64,000 nucleotides of DNA from Stratiolaelaps scimitus. Taxonomy: Eukaryota; Arthropoda; Arachnida; Mesostigmata; Laelapidae. Positions within the stretch are counted from its first letter, which is position 1. Each line of letters opens with the position of its first letter. The notes under the pieces are model-generated. The model searched no databases, had not been told where the DNA came from, and worked only from the letters and a program-made list of their open reading frames with translations. A program made the position numbers and the translations under genes. The stretch lies in NCBI GenBank assembly GCA_019614645.1, contig JABWDB010000068.1:868001-932000 (forward strand), written 5' to 3'. Below, in pieces: positions 36,501 to 44,300 of this stretch.

Positions 36501-37656
36501 GATGTATATCCAACCAAAAAATGTTCAGTACCGGCACACTCAACCGGCAACTCTGACCGAGTTGCACCATTTCCACAACCAGGTGGCATATAATACGCCT
36601 TATCGAGATTCGTGGTCTATGTGGGACATATACTAGAAATCTGCCAATTGATTTTATATAATATATGGTCATATATATGTATGAGAAATGTGCTCTGGTT
36701 TTTTGAGCTCAATCTCCCACCCGATGATCGTGTTGCAACCTGCCAATATCTCTTTTCGCGTATTCCTTCTTCAAGCAGCAAAACAAGCAAGTCCACCTTT
36801 GTATAGTTATTCGTATTGAACTCATCGAAGCCCTCGTCCGCTTACCTGGTATTGGTACGTTGGTGGTTTCGCAAATCGGTAAAAATAGATGTCTTCGCTG
36901 GTGAACGGGCCCAAAGCCTTATACACGTCGGGACCTACCCATGATGGCCCGGCCATTTCGTGACCTGTACCAACCTTCGATCGCAGATAGACAATGGAGC
37001 CTGCAAATGTAGACACATTTGTACCCGGAACAGATTGGGTTCTTAGAACAGGAATTACCAACACTGGACATGCCGCTTGGGTTATAGCTTAGGATGGTAA
37101 CGCGACCACCACTGTCTCATACTTAATACAGGTTGCGGGTATTAAACAAGTCCATATGAATCTTTTTCTACCACCTGCTCACGAAGGAGGCTGCTAGTTA
37201 GCAGAACATACACCATTAGCCTGTTCGAAACAGTTGTTAAAGCATACGCCCCCGCCACTCGAGACGATTTCCGTTTGACGAACGTCAACAAACATCGTCC
37301 AGAGGTATAATAGCTGATTCCGGGCAGTGAGCAATAATCTTAATTCTGTGAAGTATTAGATTTACCAACATGCGACCACTATGTAACATTACAGGGGGCA
37401 TTACGTTATTTCCCGACCTATTAGAAGTGCTGGCAGGATCAATTCCAGGATCGATCGGATGTAGTGGCGTTTCCATTTTCGGATGACAAAATCCTTCCGG
37501 AAGAGGGCACAGAGCTGACGGCGAAAACCTGCAGCACCCTCGCCGCTGGTTGTCGACGTAGGTAACGTCAGTTTCACTGACGCAGTATCGCCGACCCTGC
37601 CAGCGCTTTCAGCTGACATCGGTTTCACATCTGAGGATGCTTGTTCATTTGGAGCC
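13672..37656 (-). CDS. ABCA-family ABC transporter, nearly complete (gene B)
   Basis: Full ABC transporter of subfamily A, ABCA3-like by architecture. Exons 5' to 3': 37418-37656, 37214-37345, 36846-37000, 34982-35087, 34328-34428, 32764-32903, 31998-32124, 31622-31720, 29493-29631, 29007-about 29280, 27397-28014, 26692-26840, 25868-25942, 24897-25032, 24564-24658, 24109-24222, 23589-23703, 22262-22458, 21559-21600, 20616-20787, 19751-20008, 19310-19410, 18418-18571, 17803-17970, 16913-17125, 16458-16552, 15668-15833, 14306-15192, 13672-13908. Order of domains: TM1, first extracellular loop, TMD1, NBD1, TMD2, NBD2, C-terminal EDVVVSD block. Reading phases chain through all but two junctions. 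About 1,830 codons, normal for the family. The role is lipid export or translocation at a membrane; substrate unknown. The start codon is not certain: an ATG inside the first exon listed (reading MSAESAGR) is plausible, or an upstream exon exists. Confidence 0.93.
14306..15192 (-). CDS. ABCA gene B exon, nucleotide-binding domain 2
   Basis: 887-nt exon encoding the second ATPase domain: [31 protein letters not shown] (Walker A), [11 protein letters not shown] (Q-loop), [10 protein letters not shown] (signature), [13 protein letters not shown] (Walker B) and [10 protein letters not shown] (H-loop). All motifs are intact. The same exon in gene A (9130-10013) has matching ends and clearly related sequence. 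Donor GTTAGT after KDSHQ. Confidence 0.96.
15668..15833 (-). CDS. ABCA gene B exon, last TMD2 helix
   Basis: It reads [19 protein letters not shown], then [11 protein letters not shown] and a basic RRKRRGV turn before donor GTAAGT. Phase 0 in, 1 out. It links TMD2 to NBD2. Confidence 0.85.
16021..16100 (-). repeat. tRNA-derived SINE-like repeat, family 3, copy 1
   Basis: On the minus strand it carries TTGGCCTGGTGGTGCATTCG (A-box region), GCGCCTTGCAATCGGAGG and a B box GGGTTCGATCCCC. About 80 nt, strongly similar to the plus-strand copy at 39381-39460. It lies in an intron of gene B. No clean acceptor stem is visible, so it is tRNA-derived rather than a working tRNA gene. Confidence 0.65.
16458..16552 (-). 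CDS. ABCA gene B exon with FCYK motif
   Basis: It reads [19 protein letters not shown], then [12 protein letters not shown], between CCAATAG and GTATAG. Phase 1 in and 0 out, identical to the gene A exon 7654-7742. Confidence 0.83.
16791..16823. repeat. (TA)n microsatellite
   Basis: TA tract followed by A-rich sequence in a gene B intron, about 90 bp from the exon 16913-17125 donor. Confidence 0.85.
16913..17125 (-). CDS. ABCA gene B exon, membrane domain
   Basis: It reads [18 protein letters not shown], then [16 protein letters not shown] and SKDFCADL, ending ACC before donor GTAAGC. Counterpart of gene A 5035-5226. Phase 1 in and out. Confidence 0.85.
17803..17970 (-). CDS. ABCA gene B exon, TMD2 helices
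   Basis: It reads [20 protein letters not shown], then [10 protein letters not shown] and [16 protein letters not shown] before donor GTAGGT. It is the counterpart of gene A exon 793-957. Confidence 0.9.
18418..18571 (-). CDS. ABCA gene B exon, QMMSGVHR motif
   Basis: It reads [19 protein letters not shown], then a hydrophobic helix and VVYDPGHSF. It follows directly from SKAKL. Donor GTAAGT, phase 1. Confidence 0.92.
19310..19410 (-). CDS. ABCA gene B exon, ERVSKAK motif
   Basis: It reads [20 protein letters not shown], then [12 protein letters not shown]. ERxSKAKxxQ is one of the most conserved ABCA motifs. Acceptor GATTTCAG, donor GTACGT; phase 1 in, 0 out. Confidence 0.92.
19751..20008 (-). 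CDS. ABCA gene B exon, extracellular loop 2
   Basis: It reads [16 protein letters not shown], then [17 protein letters not shown] and [10 protein letters not shown]. The WFNGxxxH block corresponds to the family's FNNQAYH motif. Acceptor GTTTGCAG, donor GTATGG, phase 1 at both ends. Confidence 0.87.
20616..20787 (-). CDS. ABCA gene B exon, extracellular loop 2
   Basis: It reads [19 protein letters not shown], then [11 protein letters not shown] and NRYLLQQG. Acceptor CATCCAG, donor GTAAGC; phase 0 in, 1 out. Confidence 0.82.
21559..21600 (-). CDS. ABCA gene B 42-nt microexon
   Basis: 14 codons reading [14 protein letters not shown], between acceptor TGTATTCAG and donor GTAAGT, phase 0 to 0. 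It fits the loop after the first TMD2 helix, where ABCA proteins have a short L-x-L block before a V-P-F/S-type turn. It joins smoothly to MYSFSSL in the next exon. Confidence 0.7.
22262..22458 (-). CDS. ABCA gene B exon, first helix of TMD2
   Basis: It reads [20 protein letters not shown], then [15 protein letters not shown], a helix and LLQADLQEE before donor GTAGGT. The basic turn and helix start the second membrane domain. Two acceptors give the right phase 1: TTTCCAG (start 22458) and CTGGTAG (start 22506). I prefer the former because it gives the usual linker. Confidence 0.85.
22541..22687 (-). repeat. tRNA-derived SINE-like repeat, family 1, copy A
   Basis: On the minus strand it has an A-box-like TGGTTTAGACGG, an imperfect CTCTGGCT/AGCCAGAG hairpin and a B box GGTTCGAGTCC, then a tail with TAGAGAACC, GCATTGTAAATATTGCAG and ATTAAT-like ends. 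The same head and tail recur at 25188-25346 and 34483-34617. The hairpin is too long for a functional tRNA anticodon arm, so it reads as a SINE head. Confidence 0.7.
23017..23298 (-). pseudogene. Mariner-type transposase N-terminal fragment
   Basis: About 93 open codons reading [35 protein letters not shown] and SEHRGRPSH. This is the helix-turn-helix DNA-binding region and GRPS linker of mariner-like transposases. No catalytic domain follows and I see no terminal repeats. It lies in the ABCA gene B intron between exons 22262-22458 and 23589-23703, in the same orientation as the gene. Confidence 0.75.
23589..23703 (-). CDS. ABCA gene B exon, SVTTMEDVF motif
   Basis: It reads [19 protein letters not shown], the hallmark that closes NBD1 in ABCA proteins, and then a polar tail. 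Acceptor GATTTCAG, donor GTAAAA; phase 0 in, 1 out. Confidence 0.92.
24109..24222 (-). CDS. ABCA gene B exon, regulatory region of NBD1
   Basis: 38 codons: [19 protein letters not shown], then [13 protein letters not shown], from GATCAG to GTACGT, phase 0 to 0. It fills the C-terminal part of the first ATPase half. Confidence 0.85.
24509..24547. repeat. (TA)n microsatellite
   Basis: 39 bp of pure TA, the longest uninterrupted tract seen, 16 bp from the donor of exon 24564-24658. Confidence 0.9.
24564..24658 (-). CDS. ABCA gene B exon, after NBD1
   Basis: It reads [19 protein letters not shown] and EKFLDGSP, between ACATTAG and GTATGT. It joins upstream KFG in phase 1 to give the usual KKFGxGY transition. 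Confidence 0.88.
24897..25032 (-). CDS. ABCA gene B exon, NBD1 H-loop
   Basis: It reads [20 protein letters not shown], then [17 protein letters not shown]. The switch His in TTHYMEEAD is present. Acceptor TCGACAG, donor GTAAGA; phase 0 in, 1 out. Confidence 0.93.
25188..25346 (-). repeat. tRNA-derived SINE-like repeat, family 1, copy B
   Basis: On the minus strand: head GTGGTGGCGGTTGGACGGTGG, a diverged hairpin, GGTCGAGTCCCGCC (B box), then tail with TTGCAGAAAATTGCAGTTCC and a run ending CCCAAACAC. It is more diverged than copies A and C, with a small insertion in the stem. Confidence 0.6.
25868..25942 (-). CDS. ABCA gene B exon, NBD1 Walker B
   Basis: 25 codons: [17 protein letters not shown] and SVWTVLQE. 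The Walker B Asp, catalytic Glu and D-loop are intact. Acceptor GTATTTCAG, donor GTAAAT, phase 0 to 0. Confidence 0.93.
26314..26443 (+). repeat. Dispersed repeat, family 2, body only
   Basis: It shares with 46057-46180 the blocks CTTGCCAGGTACGA, AAAGGTGGCCCCGACAGG, TCCTCATAGTAAT and GCTGAGxCCTGTCAGATA. It lies in an intron of gene B and lacks the tRNA-like head seen at 45927. Confidence 0.7.
26692..26840 (-). CDS. ABCA gene B exon, NBD1 signature
   Basis: It reads [19 protein letters not shown] followed by the ABC signature LSGGMKRKL and ends GGSS before donor GTGAGT. Acceptor CGCAACAG. Phase 1 in, 0 out. Confidence 0.92.
27397..28014 (-). CDS. ABCA gene B exon, start of nucleotide-binding domain 1
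   Basis: 618-nt exon. It begins with VGAQWSKVG, continues with a membrane helix, the PSYWCPRS stretch and a linker, then starts NBD1: [20 protein letters not shown] (Walker A), [10 protein letters not shown] (Q-loop) and [11 protein letters not shown]. Acceptor TTCTTTTAG, donor GTAAAA, phase 1 at both ends. Confidence 0.95.
28674..28722 (-). repeat. Family 1 SINE tail fragment
   Basis: On the minus strand it reads CGAGAACTTGAGC, then TATTGCAGTTCCGAGAATAA, resembling only the 3' tail of family 1. No head is present. Confidence 0.45.
29007..29280 (-). CDS. ABCA gene B exon, end of TMD1
   Basis: It reads [39 protein letters not shown] and ends FWEQSG before donor GTGAGT, phase 1. These match the FFSKAN and terminal helix part of TMD1. 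The 5' edge is unresolved: the minus strand has no AG between about 29201 and 29330, and upstream choices give odd sequence. The coordinate 29280 is approximate. Confidence 0.75.
29493..29631 (-). CDS. ABCA gene B exon, TMD1 helices
   Basis: It reads [20 protein letters not shown], then [12 protein letters not shown]. The SDPSLVF block is a family hallmark. Acceptor ATTTTGCAG, donor GTAAGT; phase 0 in and 1 out. Confidence 0.85.
29871..29905 (+). repeat. MITE-like terminal motif, left
   Basis: It reads GGGTGTTCGGAAAGCTACGC then AACCCTAATGGGGGC. It recurs inverted at 31522-31562 and inverted again at 52066-52105. It resembles the end of a DNA transposon. Confidence 0.5.
30155..31363 (+). mobile_element. 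Decayed mariner transposon with intact termini
   Basis: Inverted terminal repeats begin TTAGGTTGGACGGAAA at 30155 and end with the reverse complement at 31363, flanked by TA (30153-30154 and 31364-31365), the mariner target site. The 1,209-bp body on the plus strand holds recognisable transposase blocks in several frames: the N-terminal DKxxIRQF region, the FKVPHALS linker, and the catalytic-region [16 protein letters not shown] at about 31086-31133. Frameshifts and stops make it non-functional. It sits in an intron of ABCA gene B, antisense to that gene. Confidence 0.9.
31522..31562 (-). repeat. MITE-like terminal motif, right
   Basis: On the minus strand it reads AGAGTGTTCTGAAAGTAACG then CAACCCTATGGGCGA, the inverted partner of 29871-29905. 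The mariner 30155-31363 lies between the pair. Confidence 0.5.
31622..31720 (-). CDS. ABCA gene B exon, RMMGM motif
   Basis: 33 codons reading [16 protein letters not shown] and a hydrophobic helix, between CACTGCAG and GTACGT, phase 0 to 0. The E-x-RMMG-S motif is highly conserved after TM2 in ABCA transporters. Confidence 0.88.
31998..32124 (-). CDS. ABCA gene B exon, TM2
   Basis: It reads [16 protein letters not shown], then a long hydrophobic helix and [11 protein letters not shown], matching the TM2 helix and basic KEK-type turn that precedes the EAMRMMG motif of ABCA proteins. Acceptor CGGCCAG, donor GTAAGC; phase 2 in, 0 out. Confidence 0.8.
32764..32903 (-). CDS. ABCA gene B exon, loop 1 end (MKPFPTP)
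   Basis: It opens after TTTTTCAG with [16 protein letters not shown] and reaches MKPFPTPK, the family's PFP block before TM2. The next exon requires phase 2. No in-phase GT is nearby, but a GC dinucleotide (AAA then GCACGT) gives phase 2 and a sensible junction. The 3' edge is an inference. Confidence 0.65.
34328..34428 (-). CDS. ABCA gene B exon, extracellular loop 1
   Basis: It reads [20 protein letters not shown], then [11 protein letters not shown], between acceptor TCCACAG and donor GTGAGT. Phase 1 in, phase 0 out. Confidence 0.7.
34483..34617 (-). repeat. tRNA-derived SINE-like repeat, family 1, copy C
   Basis: On the minus strand: ACGGTGGCTTGGACGGCTAA, GTCTCTGGC hairpin, GGTTCCGAATC (degraded B box), then TAAGAGAACTTAAATTGCA and AATTGCAGTTCC. 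Same layout as copy A. In an intron of gene B between exons 34328-34428 and 34982-35087. Confidence 0.65.
34982..35087 (-). CDS. ABCA gene B exon, IAYAPKT motif
   Basis: It reads [17 protein letters not shown], then [14 protein letters not shown]. The IAYAP/T block followed by an MxR helix is a conserved loop-1 feature of ABCA proteins. Acceptor ATTATTAG, donor GTGAGA; phase 0 in and phase 1 out, exactly what the flanking exons require. It is hidden among longer spurious ORFs. Confidence 0.75.
36846..37000 (-). CDS. ABCA gene B exon, extracellular loop 1
   Basis: It lies between TTTGCAG and GTAAGC, 155 nt, entering in phase 1 and leaving in phase 0. It reads [17 protein letters not shown], then [13 protein letters not shown]. 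The protein has the length and polarity expected of the large first extracellular loop. Confidence 0.7.
37214..37345 (-). CDS. ABCA gene B exon, extracellular loop 1
   Basis: The exon reads [19 protein letters not shown], then a Gly-rich turn and [11 protein letters not shown] before donor GTGTAT. The acceptor CTTCACAG gives incoming phase 1 and the exon leaves in phase 1, matching both neighbours. Confidence 0.65.
37418..37656 (-). CDS. ABCA gene B exon 1 (first found), TM1
   Basis: It opens after TTTGCAG. A polar stretch with [11 protein letters not shown] is followed by [20 protein letters not shown] and [10 protein letters not shown], the cytosolic segment and first membrane helix of ABCA proteins. 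Donor GTCGGG, phase 1. If an upstream exon exists it joins in phase 2; otherwise the in-frame ATG of MSAE is the start. Confidence 0.75.
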
Positions 37657-37659
37657 CTG

Positions 37660-37690
37660 CAAACACACATAAACACACACACACACACAA
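37660..37690. repeat. (CA)n microsatellite
   Basis: CA-rich tract (TG on the minus strand) immediately upstream of the acceptor of the first ABCA gene B exon found. Confidence 0.85.
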
Positions 37691-38211
37691 ATACAAGAAG
37701 AGCCCGTAATAAACAAAGACAAAAAAAAAAACGTAGATACTCGACGAAGGTCCCTTAGAAGCAACATAAGCCGAGCAGCGTCAGACATTCGCGGTGGCTA
37801 TCTGCAAGAGATGGCCAGCTCTTCAGTTCGCACACATTTTGATCGGCTATCAACGCCGCTCGATTCACGCTAATCATTAACCTAAGCCAAGGTAGCCCGG
37901 CTGTGGCTGCTGCCCTGATTGCATAGGTACTTCGTCATTGATATGTTGCCAAATGTTGGTCAAGAGCTATTCCAGTAGCATTGTTCTAAACACTTGTTAT
38001 GTGAGCAAGTAGCGTGAATCCGATCCACCCAAACCTGAGTGGAGCTTTCCGCGTTGTTGTATCGTATTGCAATACATGAGGATATTTATACGAAACACAA
38101 TCTGTCAGAGATTTGTTCTGAGCAGACAAGTTCAACACACGGACATCGGCTGACCAGTTAGTCTGTGTGCAGCGAATTTCAGGGTCAATCATCTATTTTT
38201 GCTTTCCATTG

Positions 38212-38275
38212 TCGCCGCGGTGCCTTGGACCGCTAGGTCTCTGGCTGTGCAAACTCTCGAAACCTCAGCTTCGAG
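38212..38275 (+). repeat. Family 1 SINE head, diverged
   Basis: Plus strand: CGCGGTGCCTTGGACCGCTA, GGTCTCTGGCTGT and GCTTCGAGCCC. It keeps the A-box region, the CTCTGGCTGT stem half and a diverged B box of family 1. Confidence 0.45.
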
Positions 38276-39380
38276 CCCTGTAGAACGACTATATCACTCT
38301 GAAGAATGGTATACTTCAAGTCAGAATATACAATTATGGGTATGAACGACATGATCTGCCAGTAAATTGGATATAAGCACGTAATCAACAAAATTGAAGC
38401 CACACCACTGGTACTAGACATTTTACATTGATTGACATTATGTGACGCGTAAATGGATTTTATTATAATTATGACGAGCGTTGGTGTAACTCTCGATGTG
38501 TTGACAGGTGTGTGTTTAGCAGGCGATGGTGTTGGGCTCATGAATCAAACAGAGTTGGCCGTCTAAATAACTCATAAGCAGGCGATATAGGAGGAGTCGA
38601 TTTCCAAGAAGTGCTCAGTAATAACTCGGGAATTGCGCCATTACCCGTCCGTCCTCGACTAATCACAACGCGTTCATCATCTACGAGCCTAATGATTGCC
38701 CACGCCGCAATTTCATACCACTTCGAGTATGATATTTCACAGGAACAAGCCATAGCCGCCTGTCCTTAATAGCATCGCTGTGTGAATAACCTTCTGGAAA
38801 CTCACGAATTGGCGAACACATCGGACTAAGCTCCCTCTTTGGATCGAGGATTTAACCAATAAGCTAATTTTATTTGTTAGATGCCAATGAACTTAATTGA
38901 CACTCCCCCGGAGTGATGACACGCCTGTGTCCGACATGTCAACATGTTGTATCAGGTCAAGGCAACAAGAGCTTAGCGTAGCGGGTTTGTCGCACGTTGC
39001 GTAATGTCAATTTTAGATTGACAGTACGCTGACCATGAAGATGCGCAGCTTTACCAACATCCTAGCGGAAGCTGAAGAATATTGTATTATAGTCACATTG
39101 GGTCAAAGCATACAAGAATGAACATTTCGATTTTATGCAGACTGTCCTCCGAAGGAGTACCTACTTTAGATACATTGGAGACACATTGGAAGCCAGCTAC
39201 TAAGTGGGCAATAGCGAACTTGGTGTGGCCATTGAGCTCAACGTGTTGAACTCACAGCATTGAAATGAAGCCAATTTAGAGACGCTGCAAACGTTCGCGG
39301 CACATAAACTTTCTAAGGAAAATAATGATAAAGCAGATTGAAATCGGGAACCTTTGGTAAGCAACTCAGGCCATTGTTAA

Positions 39381-39460
39381 GCTCGACGGCCTGGTGGTGC
39401 ATTCGTGTGCGCCTTGCAACCGGAGGAGACGGATGTAGGCACACGAGTTTGATCCCCACC
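39381..39460 (+). repeat. tRNA-derived SINE-like repeat, family 3, copy 2
   Basis: It reads GGCCTGGTGGTGCATTCGTG, GCGCCTTGCAACCGGAGG and GAGTTTGATCCCC. It matches the inverted copy at 16021-16100 at most positions over about 80 nt. The B box is slightly worn. Confidence 0.65.
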
Positions 39461-39950
39461 ATTGCACAATTGAATTTGAAGAAAGGGTCAGTCTTACGAA
39501 GCAATGCAAAAAGCAATTCCGTAGGCGTTACATGTTCAAGGCTGAGAGTCAGCTCGAAGACACAAGAAAACCAGGCCATCGAGAAAAGCAAATCCTTCTG
39601 TGAGGTCTTGACATGTGAAAAACAGGGTTAGGATCCTGAAGTAAACACAAAACGTATACGTAGTGGTTATGCATATCAGACGTATACTATGCCGTTAAAT
39701 ACTGATCTCGCTGATCATTTCGAATCTTGCAGGGGTGATACATCTAGGCACATCTACTCGGGTAGAAAACAGTGACCTGACGGGTATTGAACGGATATTG
39801 AAGCCAGAGGTCCCTCAAGCTGATCCCCAGCACTAGGAACTAGCCATCCTTATGGCGCAGATCACTTATATTTTTGAACATCTACTCGGTGAGTTGGACT
39901 GACGAATGCGATCGATCCGTTCAACTCGCCTTAGGGATATATATTTATAA

Positions 39951-39973
39951 TATATATATATATATATATATAT
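39951..39973. repeat. (TA)n microsatellite
   Basis: Pure TA tract in the gene-poor region. Confidence 0.85.
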
Positions 39974-41235
39974 GTGTCAACAAATTTTGAGCAGAAGGAA
40001 ACGATCTGTTCGACAGATCTATATTTAATTGATTCTAGTAGCATGGACTCTAGAAGCAACCAATCAAATGAGTTCGTGAATCTGTCAGCCACCAAATACC
40101 GCAGCTGTATCCGACCAGCCAAAGCACGGTCCACACGTCATTTACAGTACGGAGCACTTTTTCGACAATAGGAACGTCCTAATCAAACAAATGGACCTCG
40201 TTTTGTCCAAGGATCTCACCTTGCTTCACCACAAGATTAAATCTCGGCACAGGCACGTCCTCTGTTGTGCAATTACTGGAACAGTGATTCCGGACGCAGC
40301 AAGAGAGAGAGAGAGAGAGTTATCCGCTCGGACATGCGTCGAACGGATAGGTAGAATACGTTCGGTCAGCGAGGAGGAACTCCGTTGTTATGGCGGACCG
40401 GGTGGAATCAATATATCACCTTAACCCACGAGTGCTTGTATGATTGCTAATATTGTATAGTCCGAGGGGTGCGTTTACTCCCAAGTGTGGCAAGATTATT
40501 ATAGCTCCGTCCACCAAACGCGCAGCTCGAACGCGCCTGCCTCGCCAGCTTCGCCATCGTGGACATGATCGCGACTAAAGCCTTAACTACAATTTCATAA
40601 TAATAATAATGATCATATTATTATACTCTTAACGGCCAACTCGGTATCGTGTTGCCAGTAAGGAATTCGAATGGGCTCAAAAGCATAAAGCTGTTGGCAC
40701 TCAGTCGAGAATGCGACGAGAAGGCTCTCCGCGACGAACTTCACACCCGTTGAGGCAAAAGCTTTGTGCGGGCAACCTACCGAATTCTATGGCGTTGTCA
40801 CTGTTCCAGCGGCGGAAATTTCGCAGGGGCGACTACCTCCGCTAAAGGACAATTGCCCGTGGCACAGTGGTGGCTAATTTTTGATGTGGTATCACCGGGT
40901 AGACGCTATGATAGTAAACAGCTAGAGCTCTGACCAAACTCACGTGTGCGTTAAGCTCATGGAAATAACGACAAATCGATTAGAAATTAGAATCGTTTGG
41001 GTGAATTATTTGCCCACGAAATGAAGGAATAAAAAAGCTGCAATCATAGTAGTTAAATTAGTTCGTTCAGCGGCGTGTTCTGAGGTATTCGACGTGTTCA
41101 TTTTGCAGAACACTAACCAGATGCGTTGTTATATTATATGATATACATACAGACGCGCTTTCATAACTAACACCCATTTCCAGAGAGCGTGGGAAAGGTT
41201 GCGCTTCACTTACGTTCGCCCCATCCTATGTAGCG

Positions 41236-41318
41236 TATAAAACCTTGCGAGACATTTTGAACCTTTTTTTGGATTAGCCCTCGGGAAAGTTTTGGCAGCC
41301 AAACTCTCAACCAAACTG
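41236..41318 (+). promoter_or_regulatory. Possible TATA promoter with short first exon
   Basis: TATAAAA lies at 41236-41242, and a strong splice donor (ACTG then GTAAGTATG) lies at 41318/41319. The spacing would suit a short non-coding first exon. I find no convincing coding exon downstream, so this may be chance in AT-rich DNA. Confidence 0.2.
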
Positions 41319-44300
41319 GTAAGTATGGCACCGAAGCATTTTTGTCTGCGAGCATTACAGTTGTATGCGTTACATGCTTTACTTCGTGAATTCGGGATGA
41401 GCGGGTGAGCTAACTAGGGGTTTCTTAAAAGTTTCTAATTGTGACTCTCTGCCTACTGAAGAACGCACGTCTAGTTACTGGAAGATCATCCTGTGTGGTA
41501 CGGTAGTAAGGTGTGGACGTGTTGCACTCCTTCGTAAAAGGCAACCCACGCTCGTGCAATCACGACCCACGCGTAATTAAGGTTGAACTCAGCATTTTCT
41601 AATTAGACAGCGTAGATATTGCCGCATGCTCTATCGCCCTTGTACCGTTCCGGGTCGATCTTCGAAGCACAGGCAAAGCGGTTACCAACGAAGCAGTTTT
41701 ATGTTTCGTCAAAAATATAATATTAGCACTAAAGGAAAATGACTCGACAATCTCTTCAATTGAACTGATCCTCTTAGCTGATAGCCCGCAAATCAAAGTA
41801 GCACAGGTATGAAGTTACACGCCACACATTTAATCGATTACAAGATCATTTGCTGCGCCGCACGCATCCTATGCATGTTGACGGTCCACGGAGGACAACG
41901 AGGGATCAAGGATGCTTGTGAAGTTTTACCCAAGGTCAACTTCCCGAAAGGGGGCAAGACACAAAAGTTGCCACCGACAGTTACTACAACTACTACTGCC
42001 ACTTACTAACCAAGTTGTCCGATGGGGCGAATGCCGGGTTCGTAGAAGAGGCTCAACTTCATCGTCTCCCAACGTCATCCTTGCAGGAGTAATCCTTTGT
42101 CTCCCGCGTAGAAACGAATTTCTTGACATCTACAATGGGTGTATTCTTCTTCTATAATTTAGACACAGGTGAACCTCGATGGCGATTTGTTCCTTTGGGT
42201 GCTCTCGCGGTTTCTTCCGTAAACCCTCGAGCGAAATGGTCACACCGCGATTCTTGGACAAAAGGACGAAACTGGGACGCCGGGGTCACTTGCGCACGAT
42301 GTCGATAGGATGCACTCGATTGCGATAATAAATAAATAAATAAATATCTATCGATTATTAGATAGGTCCTGTTGAAAGCGCCCTGCACTCTGTAGATGTA
42401 TTAATTAGCATTTATCATTCTGTTACGGTGCGCCCGACAGTCGATTGGCAGCACGTTTGAAATGCACGAGGGGGTAATAAGGTAATAATCGATTCCTGCT
42501 GAAATTCCACGGGCAAATTGACAAGCCGGCAGTGTACTACAACCACACGTTGCACTAGAGATCATTCGTTACGACAGATGGGAGGACCGCTTCCGCCTCG
42601 ATCACACTTGGCCAGCTAGCGAGTTCGTCCTTCCAGCATAGGTCGATGTGGCCGATCAGAAACGAGCAGGATTCCTCGCCGCCACCAGGACACCAAAAAA
42701 ACTAGGGCCTATTTCAATGATAAGCGAGCCTTAGGTCAGCCATCGGCTGAGTGCAGCGTAGCGCCTCAAAACAATTCTCGCGAGTGTTAGGCAGAAGGGC
42801 GGCCAGAGAGTTTGCCGGATCATGCGTGCACACACGTTGATGAGAAACAGACGGTCCCACACAGAGGCACATCTAACGGGTGAGCCTATGTGGCACTTGT
42901 CGGTAGACTAGCGATAGACTCGCAAGTGTTCCTATTTCAGATCTGATATTGCTAGCCAATCCGGAGTTACACAGGAATAGATCAGACAGATTCTGTCGGA
43001 TGGGCTCTTTTCGGCCATCTGCGCTCTCAACACTGCCGCATGCTCCATAGGCGTTACTTGTCACCACGGCCGAGGCGGACTGGGTTAGCGGCACAGGGCA
43101 ATTGTAACGGCTGTAATAATGAGCGCGGGACGAATGTTCGATATCGATATCCTCGTTCATCAGCATCCAGCAGGATTATGTATGAAATGGAGAAAAATGC
43201 CGTTTGTGCCCCGCGAGCGCCGTCGAATGCGATAAAATCCCGTCTCCCCCTCGCTAGCGACAGCTCCGACCATACCCTGGCCATCTATCGGTTGACGAAA
43301 TAATTCAGCGAAACAGTTTATCACGCCAATAAAGTTCAACAATAAAACCAAGAGGTGGAAACAGTCACATCGGTGTTACGCTCACATGTTTCAATATCGT
43401 GAACGGGCTCAGCAATGAAACCACAATGGAATCACGCGTTATCAATTACGTCGGTAAACAAAAGCCCCCCATGAACTTTAATATGATATATTAAAATTAT
43501 AGTCCTTTGAAACTATCATCTGTGCCAGTAGCAGAACAATATATGCATTGATGTTGCGCACCATGAACGCCTCACTAACAGCTTTGCTTAGGGGTTGGCG
43601 CATTTACGGAGATGAAAGAATCGTGTACTCTTAATTATTATGGGAATACTAATAATAATAATAACATTTATATTAGCTCAAATTGTACAAGCAACTCACT
43701 CGTATACTAGATCATCTTAATGACCGCCCTTGGCTGAAGTTAAAGGAGTCTTTATATTGTGCTATTAAGCATGTTAAAGGCGTCTACCATATTCATGACC
43801 AGGCGTAACAGGAGCATTTTCCTTCTTTTCTGTGAATTTCCTGCTTGTCTAGCTATCGCTAACTCCCAAACACAATGGGTCTAAATTTGCCTCTAATAAC
43901 ATGTGCGGATATAGTGCTACGAGCTGGACTAACATCATCTCGTTCATTGTTACATTGTCTTTCCAAAGGAGTAATTTGTAAATGCATAATCATCGGTGCC
44001 CGCACGCCTGTGTTAGAGTCCACCGTACGCAGGTAACTGTCTTGGATCATAGCGGTTCAGGAGAGTCCAAATGTAATAATAGTAATGAAACAACAAATAC
44101 AATGATAGGTTTGTCGTTGCCGTGCGGTCGGAGATTCTGTGGCTACCAGTTGGGGTAGCCACAGAATCCCGTGGCTACCCCCAGAATCACGAGGTCGCAT
44201 GTGAATCAGTCCTCTACTTCCCGTACCCCTGCATCCAATAAAACAACATATACCTTCGCCTATTGGCTATCCCACGTCACCCTTTCAATCGAGCTTGGCT

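Noticed and set aside
42873..43351. Overlapping ORFs of 60-97 codons on both strands
   Set aside because: They overlap in several frames, lack conserved motifs, and have no consistent splice sites.
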